A stretch of 14,392 bases of DNA from an uncultured Synergistaceae bacterium (GCA_937870605.1 CALMZW010000046.1:1-14392); one strand, 5' to 3'; shown: positions 1-7,570, counted from the stretch's first letter. Numbers and translations are program-made. Notes: generated from the sequence alone by a model not told the origin.

Positions 1-438
1 GTGTTCCAGGCCCGGCGGATGATCGAACCAGCGGCGGTCGATCTCGCCTTTTCGACGGGAATCGCGGCGTCGCTCCCCTGGAAACTCGACGAGGCGATGG
101 CGAACATGGGCGCGTCGCGCGGCGATCTGTATTCCTTCATTACGGCGGACCAGGCCTTTCACGCCGTCTTCTTCGACGCGCTGCACAATTCGCGCCTGTC
201 GCGGATGTGGAAGACCCTGAGCGAGGACATGGTATGGCTCGGCATTCTGGCGATGGGGCATGACGAACGGCGGTACGCGATCGTCACGGAAGAGCACGAG
301 CGGATCGTCGAGTCCGTGCGGCGCAGGCTCCGTAGGGCGTCGCGCGAGGCGATGGTCGCGCATCTGGATGTGACCGAGCAGCGGCTGATGGCTCGGGTTG
401 TCGATATGCAAATGGACGGCGCAGGACGGTCGTCCTGA
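1..438 (+). CDS. GntR-family transcriptional regulator, FCD domain (5'-partial)
   Basis: The visible 145 residues are the all-helical FCD ligand-binding domain of a FadR-subfamily GntR repressor. The first visible codon is in the linker or first FCD helix: the RRMIEPAAVDLA stretch matches the usual R-x-x-(I/L)-E-P-A-A start of FCD. The DQAFHAVFF segment carries the Asp and His expected to bind a metal or carboxylate effector. Further His residues lie in EEHERIVESV and in the MVAHLDVTEQRL helix. The N-terminal winged helix-turn-helix must lie upstream of the window, so the gtg at position 1 is not taken as the start. These regulators normally sense organic acids or sugar acids and often control the adjacent catabolic operon. 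Here a DUF2848-amidase-TRAP operon begins 76 bp downstream on the same strand, making it the likely target. The family call is firm; the effector is unknown. Confidence 0.85.
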   Translation: MFQARRMIEPAAVDLAFSTGIAASLPWKLDEAMANMGASRGDLYSFITADQAFHAVFFDALHNSRLSRMWKTLSEDMVWLGILAMGHDERRYAIVTEEHERIVESVRRRLRRASREAMVAHLDVTEQRLMARVVDMQMDGAGRSS

Positions 439-514
439 GAGAGGGAATCGGGGCGCCGCACGTGTCGGTTTCGGCGCGGCGGCTTCGATCGGGAGGAGGG
501 ACGTTCCACACGTA

Positions 515-1237
515 ATGAAGATCGATTCTGTGGTATTGCGTTCAGGCGGAAACATGGAATGCGCGAACCTGTCGTTCGACGCATGCGTCGCGGTGGGATA
601 CGCCGGAAGGGATCAGGCGGCGGTTCGGGCGCACATCGAGGAACTGCGCGCGATCGGCGTTCCCGTGCCGTCGATGATTCCGAGCATGTATTGGGTGGCG
701 CCGGATCTCGTTTCCTGCACGAAGGAAATTTCGGCGGTCGGCGACAGGACCTCCGGCGAAATCGAGGTCTTTCTCGCCCGGGACGAGGTCGGGAATATGT
801 GCGTGACGGTTGCGTCGGACCATACGGACCGGCAGCTCGAAACGGTATCCGTCGCGAAGGCGAAGCAGATCTGCTCCAAGGTGATCGGCCCGTGCTTCTG
901 GAACGTTTCGGAGATCCGGGACCATTGGGACGCGCTCGAACTGACGTGCAGCGTCCGGCCCGTCGCGCAGCAGGGGAAGAAGCAGGCGTGGATTCCGTAC
1001 CAGCAGGGGGCCCTCGTTCGGCTCCTGCCGCCCGAGAAGCTCTTTGAACTCGCGCAGGAGCGGACGGGCTCGGACGTTCCGACGGGAGCGCGGCTTGCGC
1101 TCTTCTCGGGGACGCTCCCGGTCATCGGCGGCGAAATCGTGTACGGCGAGGCGTTCTCGCTCGAACTCCGCGACCCGGTTCTCGGCCGCTGCATCCGTCA
1201 CGAGTATTCCGTCCGGATCCTTCCGGACCGAAACTAG
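515..1237 (+). CDS. DUF2848 family protein
   Basis: This 240-residue protein matches the DUF2848 (PF11010) pattern along its whole length: YAGRD (29-33), SGEIEVFLARD (80-90), SDHTDR (101-106), the KQICSK stretch (117-122), YQQGALVRLLPPEKL, FSGTLPVIGG (197-206) and DPVLGR (220-225) before a late His. The biochemical role of the family is unknown. The SGEIE segment and fold-like layout recall fumarylacetoacetate-hydrolase-type enzymes, but that comparison is my inference. The ATG at 515 is chosen because GGGAGGAGGG lies at 491-500, at somewhat long spacing, and because it gives the usual family length. An ATG at 554 is an alternative with a weaker site. The stop codon overlaps the ribosome binding site of the amidase gene 12 bp downstream, so the two should be co-translated. 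The neighbouring amidase and TRAP importer suggest action on an imported carboxylate or amide. Confidence 0.85.
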   Translation: MKIDSVVLRSGGNMECANLSFDACVAVGYAGRDQAAVRAHIEELRAIGVPVPSMIPSMYWVAPDLVSCTKEISAVGDRTSGEIEVFLARDEVGNMCVTVASDHTDRQLETVSVAKAKQICSKVIGPCFWNVSEIRDHWDALELTCSVRPVAQQGKKQAWIPYQQGALVRLLPPEKLFELAQERTGSDVPTGARLALFSGTLPVIGGEIVYGEAFSLELRDPVLGRCIRHEYSVRILPDRN

Positions 1238-1249
1238 GAGGATCCGGCC

Positions 1250-2041
1250 ATGCTCCGTGTCGGCGTCATGCAGCTCGACATTCGCGTGGGCGACCGGGAA
1301 GCGAACCGGCGGAACCTCGAGGCCTGGCTCGAACGAAGCCTGACCCCGTCAGAACATCCGACCGCCATCGTGATCCCCGAGATATGGGACGTGGGATACG
1401 ACCTCGAACGCGCGAAGACGATCGCGGACCCCGAAGGACGAAGCGCCGCGGAATTCCTGGGCGGGCTCGCGAAGAAGCACAACGTCTGGTTCACGGGCGG
1501 ATCGGTGCTCGCGTCGTCCGGAAACGCCTTCCACAACCGGGCGCAGGTCGTGAACCCCGAGGGAGCTCTGGTGATGCAGTACGACAAGATCCATCTCATC
1601 CGGCTCATGGACGAACATCTCCACATCACGCCGGGAACGGGACTCGGGCTCTTCGACCTCGGCGGGACGAAGGCCGGATGCGTCGTCTGCTACGACATCC
1701 GCTTCTGCGAACTGTTGCGGACGTATGCGCTCAAGGGCGCCGAAATCCTGTTCGTGAGCGCGGAATGGCCGCTCGTTCGCGCCGCGCACTGGCGGGCGCT
1801 CAATATCGCGAGGGCCATCGAGAACCAGATGTACGTCGTGGCCTGCAACCGCTGCGGGGAAACCCGCGGGACGGTCTTCGGGGGCGGTTCGCTCGTCGTG
1901 TCCCCGTGGGGCGAGATCCTCTTCGAAGGCGGGAGGGGCGAGGAAGCGGGGTTCGTCACGATCGACCCCGCGAAGTCGCGGGAAGTGCGGAAGTACCTTC
2001 CGGTATTCGCCGACAGGGCGCCGGAAGTTTACGATCTGTAG
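1250..2041 (+). CDS. Carbon-nitrogen hydrolase (nitrilase superfamily, omega-amidase-like)
   Basis: This is a single-domain 263-residue CN-hydrolase, likely cytoplasmic, that should hydrolyse a C-N bond of a small amide or omega-amidated acid. The catalytic triad is complete: E44 in AIVIPEIW, K113 in QYDKIHLIRLMDEH, and C147 in VVCYDIRFCE. The K-region and the KAGCVVCYDIRF-ELLR run resemble the omega-amidase/MtnU (YkrU) branch rather than true nitrilases or N-carbamoyl-D-amino-acid amidohydrolases. Length is normal for this branch, and no signal peptide is seen. AGGAGG at 1236-1241 precedes the ATG at good spacing and touches the stop codon of the DUF2848 gene. The dctP gene follows after 27 bp. 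Context suggests it deamidates the compound brought in by the TRAP importer, for example a 2-oxo acid amide or dicarboxylate monoamide, but the substrate cannot be read from sequence. Confidence 0.88.
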   Translation: MLRVGVMQLDIRVGDREANRRNLEAWLERSLTPSEHPTAIVIPEIWDVGYDLERAKTIADPEGRSAAEFLGGLAKKHNVWFTGGSVLASSGNAFHNRAQVVNPEGALVMQYDKIHLIRLMDEHLHITPGTGLGLFDLGGTKAGCVVCYDIRFCELLRTYALKGAEILFVSAEWPLVRAAHWRALNIARAIENQMYVVACNRCGETRGTVFGGGSLVVSPWGEILFEGGRGEEAGFVTIDPAKSREVRKYLPVFADRAPEVYDL

Positions 2042-2068
2042 TCCAATCTGAGACAGGAGGGGTACGGA

Positions 2069-3061
2069 ATGCGCTTCGGAAAAAAACTGGCGGTTGCAGC
2101 GGCGGCAGCGGCGATTGCATTGTCGGCGGTCCCGGCGATGGCGGTTGTGGAGATCAAGTTCGGTCACACGGGAAGTCTCGAGCACCAGTACCAGATCGGT
2201 GCGGAACAGTTCAAGAAACTGGTCGAAGCGGAGTCCAAGGGGGAAATCAAGGTCAACATCTTCCCGCAGGCGCAGCTCGGCGGCGAACGCGATCTCGCGG
2301 AAGGCGTCCGCATGGGGACGATCGAAATCGCTTCGGTCGCGGCGGGAAACCTCGCCGGATTCGTGCCGGAATTGCAGCTGTTCGGCATTCCGTTCCTGTT
2401 CCCGACGGCCAAACAGGTGTACACGGTGCTTGACGGCGAAGTCGGCAAGGACATCGCGGCCATTATGGCCTCGAAGGGGTTCGTGAGTCTTGCGTTCTGG
2501 GAGGTCGGTTTCCGGAACATGACGAACAACACGCGCCCCGTCAAGACGCCCGAGGATATGAAGGGGCTGAAGATCCGCGTCCAGGAATCGAAGATCTGGA
2601 TCCAGTTCATGAACCGCCTTGGCGCGGTCGCGACGCCGATCCCGTTCGGCGAACTCTACTCGGCGTTGCAGCAGAAGGTCGTCGACGGACAGGAAAACCC
2701 CGTGGCGACCATCTACTCCATGAAGTTCTACGAAGTTCAGAAGTACCTCTCCCTGACGGGACACACCTACGAACCGGCCCACGTGATCGCGAACCCGAAA
2801 TGGTTCAACGGCCTCGATCCGAAACACCAGAGCATCATCCTGAAGGCGGCGGCCGACGCTGCGGTCTATCAGCGACAGACGCTCGCCGACAAGGACAAGG
2901 AGCGCTTCGAGGTCATCAAAAAGGCGGGCGTCGTGATCGAGGAGAACCCCGACAAGGCCGCGTTCGCGAAGGCTACGGAAGACCTGTACAAGGTCCTCGC
3001 AGATACGGTTCCCGAAAAGCTCGTCCAGAAGATCAGGGATCAGGTCGCAGCAGTCAAGTAA
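2069..3061 (+). CDS. dctP: TRAP transporter substrate-binding protein, DctP family
   Basis: This periplasmic binding protein captures a carboxylate ligand for the TRAP permease encoded next. It has a typical Sec signal peptide (MRFGKK, an alanine-rich core, then the AMA cleavage site after residue 25), and mature VVEIKFGHTG starts the first beta strand. DctP landmarks are IFPQAQLGGERDLAEGVRMG, the hinge segment KGLKIRVQESKIW containing R170 (the conserved Arg that normally salt-bridges the ligand carboxylate), and FGELYSALQQKVVDGQENP. At 330 residues it has the usual length. AGGAGG about 9 bp before the ATG sets the start. It is followed by a strong hairpin at 3073-3101 and then dctQ, the usual P-Q-M order. 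The ligand is probably an organic acid, perhaps the substrate or product of the upstream amidase; that link is inferred from context. Confidence 0.95.
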   Translation: MRFGKKLAVAAAAAAIALSAVPAMAVVEIKFGHTGSLEHQYQIGAEQFKKLVEAESKGEIKVNIFPQAQLGGERDLAEGVRMGTIEIASVAAGNLAGFVPELQLFGIPFLFPTAKQVYTVLDGEVGKDIAAIMASKGFVSLAFWEVGFRNMTNNTRPVKTPEDMKGLKIRVQESKIWIQFMNRLGAVATPIPFGELYSALQQKVVDGQENPVATIYSMKFYEVQKYLSLTGHTYEPAHVIANPKWFNGLDPKHQSIILKAAADAAVYQRQTLADKDKERFEVIKKAGVVIEENPDKAAFAKATEDLYKVLADTVPEKLVQKIRDQVAAVK

Positions 3062-3072
3062 CGAATTTCCGG

Positions 3073-3101
3073 GCGCTCCCGCCCTTCCCGGGCGGGAGCG
3101 C
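3073..3101 (+). promoter_or_regulatory. Strong hairpin in the dctP-dctQ gap
   Basis: A perfect 12-bp inverted repeat (arms 3073-3084 and 3090-3101, GCGCTCCCGCCC and its reverse complement) encloses the five-base loop TTCCC. No T-run follows, so it is not a standard intrinsic terminator. A competing six-base repeat (3101-3106 with 3114-3119) overlaps its right edge and lies next to the dctQ ribosome binding site. Hairpins at this place commonly protect the binding-protein message from 3' exonucleases or cause partial attenuation, giving more binding protein than permease. The structure is seen directly; the role is inferred. Confidence 0.75.
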
Positions 3102-3128
3102 GGGCGGCCCGATCGCCCGGAGGAGTGA

Positions 3129-3602
3129 ATGAAAATGAAAAAAATGGAAACGGCGCTGTCGGTTCTCTCCGGCGCGTGTCTGGCTGTCATCTTTTTCGTG
3201 ACGTTCGCGCAGGTCGTCCAGCGATACGTGTTTCAGGTGTCGATGCCCTGGGCGACGGACATCATCCGCATCTTTTTCGTCTATTCCGTCTTTTTCGGGA
3301 TGGCGGTGGGCGTCATGAAAAAATCGCACCTGAACATCGACGTCTTCGTCCACGCGCTTCCGGAGAAGGCGCGCGCAAAACTCGAACTGCTCTCCAACGT
3401 GCTTGTGATCGTCTTTCTCTCCGCGGTCTTCTGGTACAGCTTCCGCTTCGTCTCCGCGAACGCCGACCAGTACACCCCCTATCTCATGTTTCCGATGAGC
3501 TACGTGTATGCGATCATTCCGGTCTGCACGTCGGTGATGATCGCGTTTCTGGCGGTCGATACGTTCCGGGCGCTCTTCCGCCGTCCGACGCAGGGGCGGT
3601 GA
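3129..3602 (+). CDS. dctQ: TRAP transporter small permease subunit, DctQ family
   Basis: This 157-residue inner-membrane protein has four predicted transmembrane segments, at about 10-33, 44-63, 87-109 and 122-145. The segment RYVFQVSMPWATDIIRIFF, followed by FFGMAVGVMKKSHLNID, is the DctQ signature: a Trp and acidic residue before helix 2, then a His and an acidic residue in the loop after it. It partners with DctM to form the membrane unit that accepts ligand from DctP and is driven by a sodium or proton gradient. GGAGGAG at 3119-3125 gives tight spacing to the ATG at 3129; a second in-frame ATG at 3135 would lose only two residues. It ends 6 bp before dctM, so the permeases should be translated together. 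Confidence 0.93.
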   Translation: MKMKKMETALSVLSGACLAVIFFVTFAQVVQRYVFQVSMPWATDIIRIFFVYSVFFGMAVGVMKKSHLNIDVFVHALPEKARAKLELLSNVLVIVFLSAVFWYSFRFVSANADQYTPYLMFPMSYVYAIIPVCTSVMIAFLAVDTFRALFRRPTQGR

Positions 3603-3608
3603 TCGCGC

Positions 3609-4880
3609 ATGGTCTGGATTTTCGGCCTTTTCGGGATCTTCTTCATCGGAGTCCCGATCGCGTTCTCGCTCGGTTTCGTCACGCTCGTCGGCCTCTCGGG
3701 GGCGGGACTTCCGATGGAAGTCATCGTGCAACGAATGTTCACGGGCGTGGACAACTTCGCGCTGATCGCGATTCCGCTGTTCATCCTGGCCGGCAACCTC
3801 ATGGCCGTCGGAGGCATCTCCAGGCGCATCACGTCCTTCTCCGAATCCCTCGTCGGACACTGGCCCGGCGGCCTCGGGATGGTGACGATCGTCGCGTCGA
3901 TGATCTTCGCCGCCGTCACGGGATCGGCGATCGCGGCGACCGCGGCGATCGGCGGGCTCCTCATCGGCGTCATGGTCTCAAAGGGATATTCCAGGGAGTA
4001 CACCGCGTCGCTCGTCGCCTGCGCCGGGTCCATCGGCCCGATCATACCGCCGAGCATTCCGCTCGTGGTCTACGGCGTCATGGTGAGCACCTCGATCGCG
4101 AAGCTCTTCATGGGCGGCATCGTCCCGGGAATCATCATGGGGATCGCGCTGATGATCGTGAACTACATCATCAGCAAGAAGCGCGGCTACGTTGGGCGCG
4201 ACGTCCGGTCCACACGGGCGGAGCTCTGGGCCGGTCTCAAGGACGCCATTCTCGCGCTGTTCATGCCGTTCATCATCATCGGCGGCATCGTGTTCGGCAT
4301 TTTCACGCCGACGGAATCGGCGGGCATCGCCGTGGCGTACGCCCTGCTGATCGGCGGACTCGTCTACCGGGAACTCACCTGGCGGAACGTCGTTGACGCG
4401 TTCATCGACGCGGCGATCATGAACGGCGTCATCCTGACCGTTCTGATGACGGCGAGTCTCTTCATCTGGTTCATGACCGTGAAGATGATCCCGCAGCAGG
4501 TCACGCAGGTTCTGCTCCAGATCGTCCATTCGCAGTGGACGGCGCTGCTTCTGATGAACATCGTCCTGCTCGTCGCGGGAACATTCATCGATACGATCAG
4601 CGCGATGACGATCTTCGTGCCGCTCTTCCTGCCGCTCGTGAAGGCCTTCAACATCGACCTCGTGCACTTCGGCGTGGTCGTCGCCGTGAACCTCACGATC
4701 GGGATGTGCACGCCCCCCCTCGGGGTCTGCCTGTTCGTATCGTGCGGCATTGCGAAGACGACGCTGCGCGAGATGCTGTACGATCTCGGAATTATGCTGA
4801 TCCCGCTGCTCGTTACGCTCGCGATCGTCACCTACCTGCCCTGGACGGTGACCTGGCTGCCGAATGTTCTGGGGTTATAA
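3609..4880 (+). CDS. dctM: TRAP transporter large permease subunit, DctM family
   Basis: This 423-residue polytopic protein, close to the family's normal length, is the transport-catalysing subunit of the TRAP system. Family landmarks are NFALIAIPLFILAGNLM (49-65), GSAIAATAAIG (105-115), GSIGPIIPPSIPLVVYGVM (140-158), FTPTESAGIAVAYAL (232-246), GTFIDTISAM (324-333) and NLTIGMCTPPLGVCLFV (361-377). The IPPSIP and TPPLG turns belong to the two hairpin regions expected to line the substrate and sodium sites. Its last 49 bp are shared, in antisense, with the 3' end of the alpha/beta hydrolase gene, and no terminator separates the two converging transcripts. It closes the DUF2848-amidase-TRAP operon. 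Confidence 0.95.
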   Translation: MVWIFGLFGIFFIGVPIAFSLGFVTLVGLSGAGLPMEVIVQRMFTGVDNFALIAIPLFILAGNLMAVGGISRRITSFSESLVGHWPGGLGMVTIVASMIFAAVTGSAIAATAAIGGLLIGVMVSKGYSREYTASLVACAGSIGPIIPPSIPLVVYGVMVSTSIAKLFMGGIVPGIIMGIALMIVNYIISKKRGYVGRDVRSTRAELWAGLKDAILALFMPFIIIGGIVFGIFTPTESAGIAVAYALLIGGLVYRELTWRNVVDAFIDAAIMNGVILTVLMTASLFIWFMTVKMIPQQVTQVLLQIVHSQWTALLLMNIVLLVAGTFIDTISAMTIFVPLFLPLVKAFNIDLVHFGVVVAVNLTIGMCTPPLGVCLFVSCGIAKTTLREMLYDLGIMLIPLLVTLAIVTYLPWTVTWLPNVLGL

Positions 4881-5662
4881 ACGGAGACGCATCGCTCGAA
4901 CTCCGCGAGCGCCTTCCAGTAGGCCTCTCCGGCCGTTCGCATGACGTCGTTGTGGCCCGCGCCGTCGACCCAGAGTCGCATCTTCGGGGACGGCGCGCGG
5001 TCGTAGAGCGTTTCGCCGTGGCGGAACGCGACAATCCCGTCGCGGCGCCCGTGGATGAACAGCAGCGGGCAGCGCACGGAGGAGATCTTTCGGATATTCT
5101 CGAACCGGTCGAACGGAAGGATCGGAAGGATGGTCGCCACCCGGAACGCGGAGGTGAACGCGCTTTCGAGGATGAGCCCGCCGACGGGCTTCCGGATCGC
5201 CAGTTCGACGCCCGGACCCGACCCGACGGACCGCCCGAACGCGATGATCCGTTCGGGCGGGAGTCCGTGTTCCCGGAGCAGGTATTCGTACACGGCCAGG
5301 ATGTTCGCGTACGCCGCCTCTTCCGAAGGGCTCCCCGTGCTCGCGCCGTATCCGCTGTAGTCGTAGGCGACAACGGAAAATCCGTGCGCGGCGTACGCGC
5401 GCAGCGACGGCTCCAGATCCCCGAGGTCCTCCGCGTTGCCGTGGCTGAACAGGATCGTGAAGCGCGCCTTGGGATTCCACAGCGAACGGATGGCGACGAA
5501 CCCCCCGCCGGGCGCCGGGATCTTCCGGTACGGCGGCCCGTCCGAATACGATGGCGGGCGCGGCTGGAAGATGACGGCGTCCGAAAAAAACCACGCGAAG
5601 GCAAACAGACTTGCGTAGACACCCAAAGCGATGCGCACGATAGAGCGCATCGCTCCCGGCAT
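4832..5662 (-). CDS. Membrane-anchored alpha/beta hydrolase (ABHD17/BEM46-like)
   Basis: This predicted serine hydrolase has an N-terminal signal anchor (about residues 6-27, IVRIALGVYASLFAFAWFF) and one alpha/beta-hydrolase domain. Seen are the oxyanion-side HGNAED (74-79), DYSGYGASTG (101-110), the nucleophile elbow GRSVGSG with S145, the acid in IHGRRDG (D208) and the base in GAGHND (H237), so the triad is complete. The architecture resembles BEM46/ABHD17 and YfhR-type esterases; the substrate is unknown. The start is uncertain. GTG at 5674 has the better-spaced AGGAG (5690-5686) and lies 8 nt after the stop of the zinc-ribbon gene. ATG at 5662 is given here as the conservative choice, and ATG at 5650 is also possible. 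The last 16 or so residues are encoded in antisense to the end of dctM and look like a non-conserved tail. Confidence 0.85.
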   Translation of the reverse strand: MPGAMRSIVRIALGVYASLFAFAWFFSDAVIFQPRPPSYSDGPPYRKIPAPGGGFVAIRSLWNPKARFTILFSHGNAEDLGDLEPSLRAYAAHGFSVVAYDYSGYGASTGSPSEEAAYANILAVYEYLLREHGLPPERIIAFGRSVGSGPGVELAIRKPVGGLILESAFTSAFRVATILPILPFDRFENIRKISSVRCPLLFIHGRRDGIVAFRHGETLYDRAPSPKMRLWVDGAGHNDVMRTAGEAYWKALAEFERCVSVYNPRTFGSQVTVQGR

Positions 5663-5681
5663 GTGTTCCAACACGCGTTCC

Positions 5682-6797
5682 TCAGCTCCTCCCGGGGGCG
5701 TCGGACGCGATGTCCTTCGCAGCGCCGCAGTGCATGCAGTGAGGCAGTAGCGCGTGCCGGATCCTGTGGCACGAAGGACACTCCTCGAAGACCGCATTCC
5801 CGCACGCCGGGCAGATGTACGGCTCTTCCTGCGGGCTCTGTGCGCCTCCGTCGTTCGGGACGACCGTCCGGTTGACGGTGCGACGCGTCCAGAACAGGAA
5901 GCGTCGCGGACCGATGCGGATGGGGTACTCGCAGACGGGGCAGAGGAAGCGCTCGTACGACTCCCGGTATTGCCGGAGAACCAGCTGCGCCTTCGGGAAC
6001 GCGATCGTCCGGATGAAATGGACGAGCAGCTTCGTGACGACGATCACCAGACCGCCGATGAGAACGTACTTGAAGACCCTGCTCGGGAAGTACGCGTGGA
6101 CGACCTGCGCGATCGTGACGAGCGCCGCCGCGCCGAACGCGAGGTAGACCGGAAAGTAGATCCCGGAACGTTTCCGGAAAATGACGAACGATGCGGCGGC
6201 GAGAACGGGCAGCAGCAGGACGAGCTGCATGCCCGCAAGCTTCATCCGGTGCTTCCGGACGAGCGCGTCATACTCCTCGCGCGCCGGTTTGCGCTGCGTT
6301 TCGATCTGCCGTTCCAGGCGTTCCTTCTCGATGACGAGGCTCTGCCTTTGTTCCAGAAGCTCCGATACGGTCTGGCTGAGTTCCTGGTATTTCCGCTGGT
6401 TCTCGAGGAAGAGGTTCAGGCTCGCCGTGACGTTCGCCTGCTCCGCTTCGGAAAACGCGACGCTCTTTTGCAGTCCGAGCTTCTGAAGCTCCAGAAGCTG
6501 GCTGATGGTCTGCCGGAGATTCCCGGAGCTGTCGCCCAGGATGCGCTGCTTTTCGGTCAGACTCTCGATCCGGCGTGTGACCTCGCCGATCCGCTCCACG
6601 AGGCCGTCGCGTTTCGCGGTCAGGCCCGGTTCGATATGCGCCGTCTCGATCGCCGTATAGTCGGGGCCCGGTATGGACCGGATGTCGCCGACCAAAAAGT
6701 CGAGGACCCAGAAGACGAGCACCGCGAGCACGAGGGTGAAGAGACGCATTGCGATGCGGTGCAGCCATGTTCCCTTCGATGCGGCTTCCGGTTTCAC
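5682..6797 (-). CDS. Uncharacterised membrane protein with coiled coil and zinc-ribbon tail
   Basis: I do not recognise a named family for this 371-residue protein. It has one transmembrane helix at about 18-38, then a long charged and leucine-rich region (about 60-185) that reads as a coiled coil (GLVERIGEVTRRIESL, VIEKERLERQIETQRK). Three more membrane helices follow at about 188-207, 213-235 and 241-262. The cytoplasmic-looking tail carries four CxxC pairs (C286/C289, C329/C332, C340/C343, C354/C357), enough for two zinc sites of the zinc-ribbon type. The GTG start at 6797 has AAAGGAG six bases upstream. Its stop overlaps the ribosome-binding region of the alpha/beta hydrolase gene, so the two are probably co-transcribed. 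The coiled coil would lie between helices 1 and 2, perhaps outside the membrane, with the zinc ribbon inside. A structural or sensing role is possible, but no function is claimed. Confidence 0.75.
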   Translation of the reverse strand: MKPEAASKGTWLHRIAMRLFTLVLAVLVFWVLDFLVGDIRSIPGPDYTAIETAHIEPGLTAKRDGLVERIGEVTRRIESLTEKQRILGDSSGNLRQTISQLLELQKLGLQKSVAFSEAEQANVTASLNLFLENQRKYQELSQTVSELLEQRQSLVIEKERLERQIETQRKPAREEYDALVRKHRMKLAGMQLVLLLPVLAAASFVIFRKRSGIYFPVYLAFGAAALVTIAQVVHAYFPSRVFKYVLIGGLVIVVTKLLVHFIRTIAFPKAQLVLRQYRESYERFLCPVCEYPIRIGPRRFLFWTRRTVNRTVVPNDGGAQSPQEEPYICPACGNAVFEECPSCHRIRHALLPHCMHCGAAKDIASDAPGRS

Positions 6798-6864
6798 GGT
6801 TCGCTCCTTTCCGCCCGATTCTCGTCCGTTTCAGGCTCGCTCTGTTTCCATCCCGCTCCGTTCG

Positions 6865-7530
6865 TTACTTCGCCCGGATTTCGGCGATCCGCGCGACGAT
6901 CCGTTCCGACGCCCCGCGAACCGCGTCGAAGTCGCCCTCCGCGCCGTTCGGCTTCATGAGCGCGGTTCCGAGTCCGACGGCGAAGGCCCCGGCGTGGAAC
7001 CACTCGGCGAGGTTTTCCTCGGAAACGCCGCCGATCGGCATGATCTTCGCCCAGGGCACGGGACCGTGGACGGCCTTGATGAACTTCGGCCCGAGGACGT
7101 CGCCGGGGAATTCCTTGACGACCTCCGCGCCCAGCTCCATCGCGCGGACGAGTTCGGTCACGGTCCCGACGCCGGGCATGTAGGCCGCGCCGTACCGGTT
7201 GCAGGTGCGGGCGACGTCCTCGCTCAGGCAGTGGGAGACGATGAACTCCGCGCCGTTCAGAATGCAGAGCCGCGCCGTCTCCGCGTCCGCGACGGTTCCG
7301 GCGCCGATCGCGAGATCCCGTCCGTTCGGCAGGGCGCGGCAGCGGCGTCCGACCTCGGCGAGGATCTCCAGCGCCCCCGGGTAGGTCGTCGACACCTCGA
7401 CGGCCGTTACGCCCCCCCGGAACATGGCTTCGCCCGACGCGACGCCGACGCCGACGTCCTTCGTACGGATAATGCCCACTACGCCCAGTTGCTCGATTTG
7501 ACCCAGAATGTCGCACTTTCTGATGCTCAT
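6865..7530 (-). CDS. KDPG/KHG aldolase family protein (Eda/DgaF-like)
   Basis: This 221-residue class I aldolase should split a 2-keto-3-deoxy (phospho)acid into pyruvate and an aldehyde. Landmarks are VGIIR (18-22), AVEVSTTYPGA with catalytic E45, the GAGTV motif (76-80), YMPGVGTVTEL, the Schiff-base lysine K139 in VVKEFPG, PIGGVS (165-170) and VGLGTALM (185-192). Two departures from E. coli Eda are visible. Thr49 stands where Arg49 lies; as I recall, the T. maritima enzyme also lacks that Arg. Ile166 replaces the Thr of the phosphate-contacting PTGG turn. The start is ATG 7530, with GAAGGAGG eight or so bases upstream; the longer ATG at 7593 would fall inside the divergent promoter. The gene faces away from the SelA-like lyase cluster across a shared regulatory region, as expected for the pathway's last step. 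Confidence 0.87.
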   Translation of the reverse strand: MSIRKCDILGQIEQLGVVGIIRTKDVGVGVASGEAMFRGGVTAVEVSTTYPGALEILAEVGRRCRALPNGRDLAIGAGTVADAETARLCILNGAEFIVSHCLSEDVARTCNRYGAAYMPGVGTVTELVRAMELGAEVVKEFPGDVLGPKFIKAVHGPVPWAKIMPIGGVSEENLAEWFHAGAFAVGLGTALMKPNGAEGDFDAVRGASERIVARIAEIRAK

Positions 7531-7570
7531 CAGCAATCCGCCTCCTTCGGCGTCGTCTGTGAAGCTCCTG

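Noticed and set aside
453..477. GCGCCG/CGGCGC inverted repeat in the GntR-DUF2848 gap as an operator or terminator
   Set aside because: Arms of six GC-only bases with a 13-base loop are expected often in such GC-rich DNA, there is no T-run, and no GntR-type GT-N-AC palindrome is visible.
1349..3190. A 613-codon open frame on the minus strand
   Set aside because: It is antisense to the amidase and dctP genes, both of which have clear motifs, and its low-complexity Arg/Asp/Glu composition marks it as a shadow frame.
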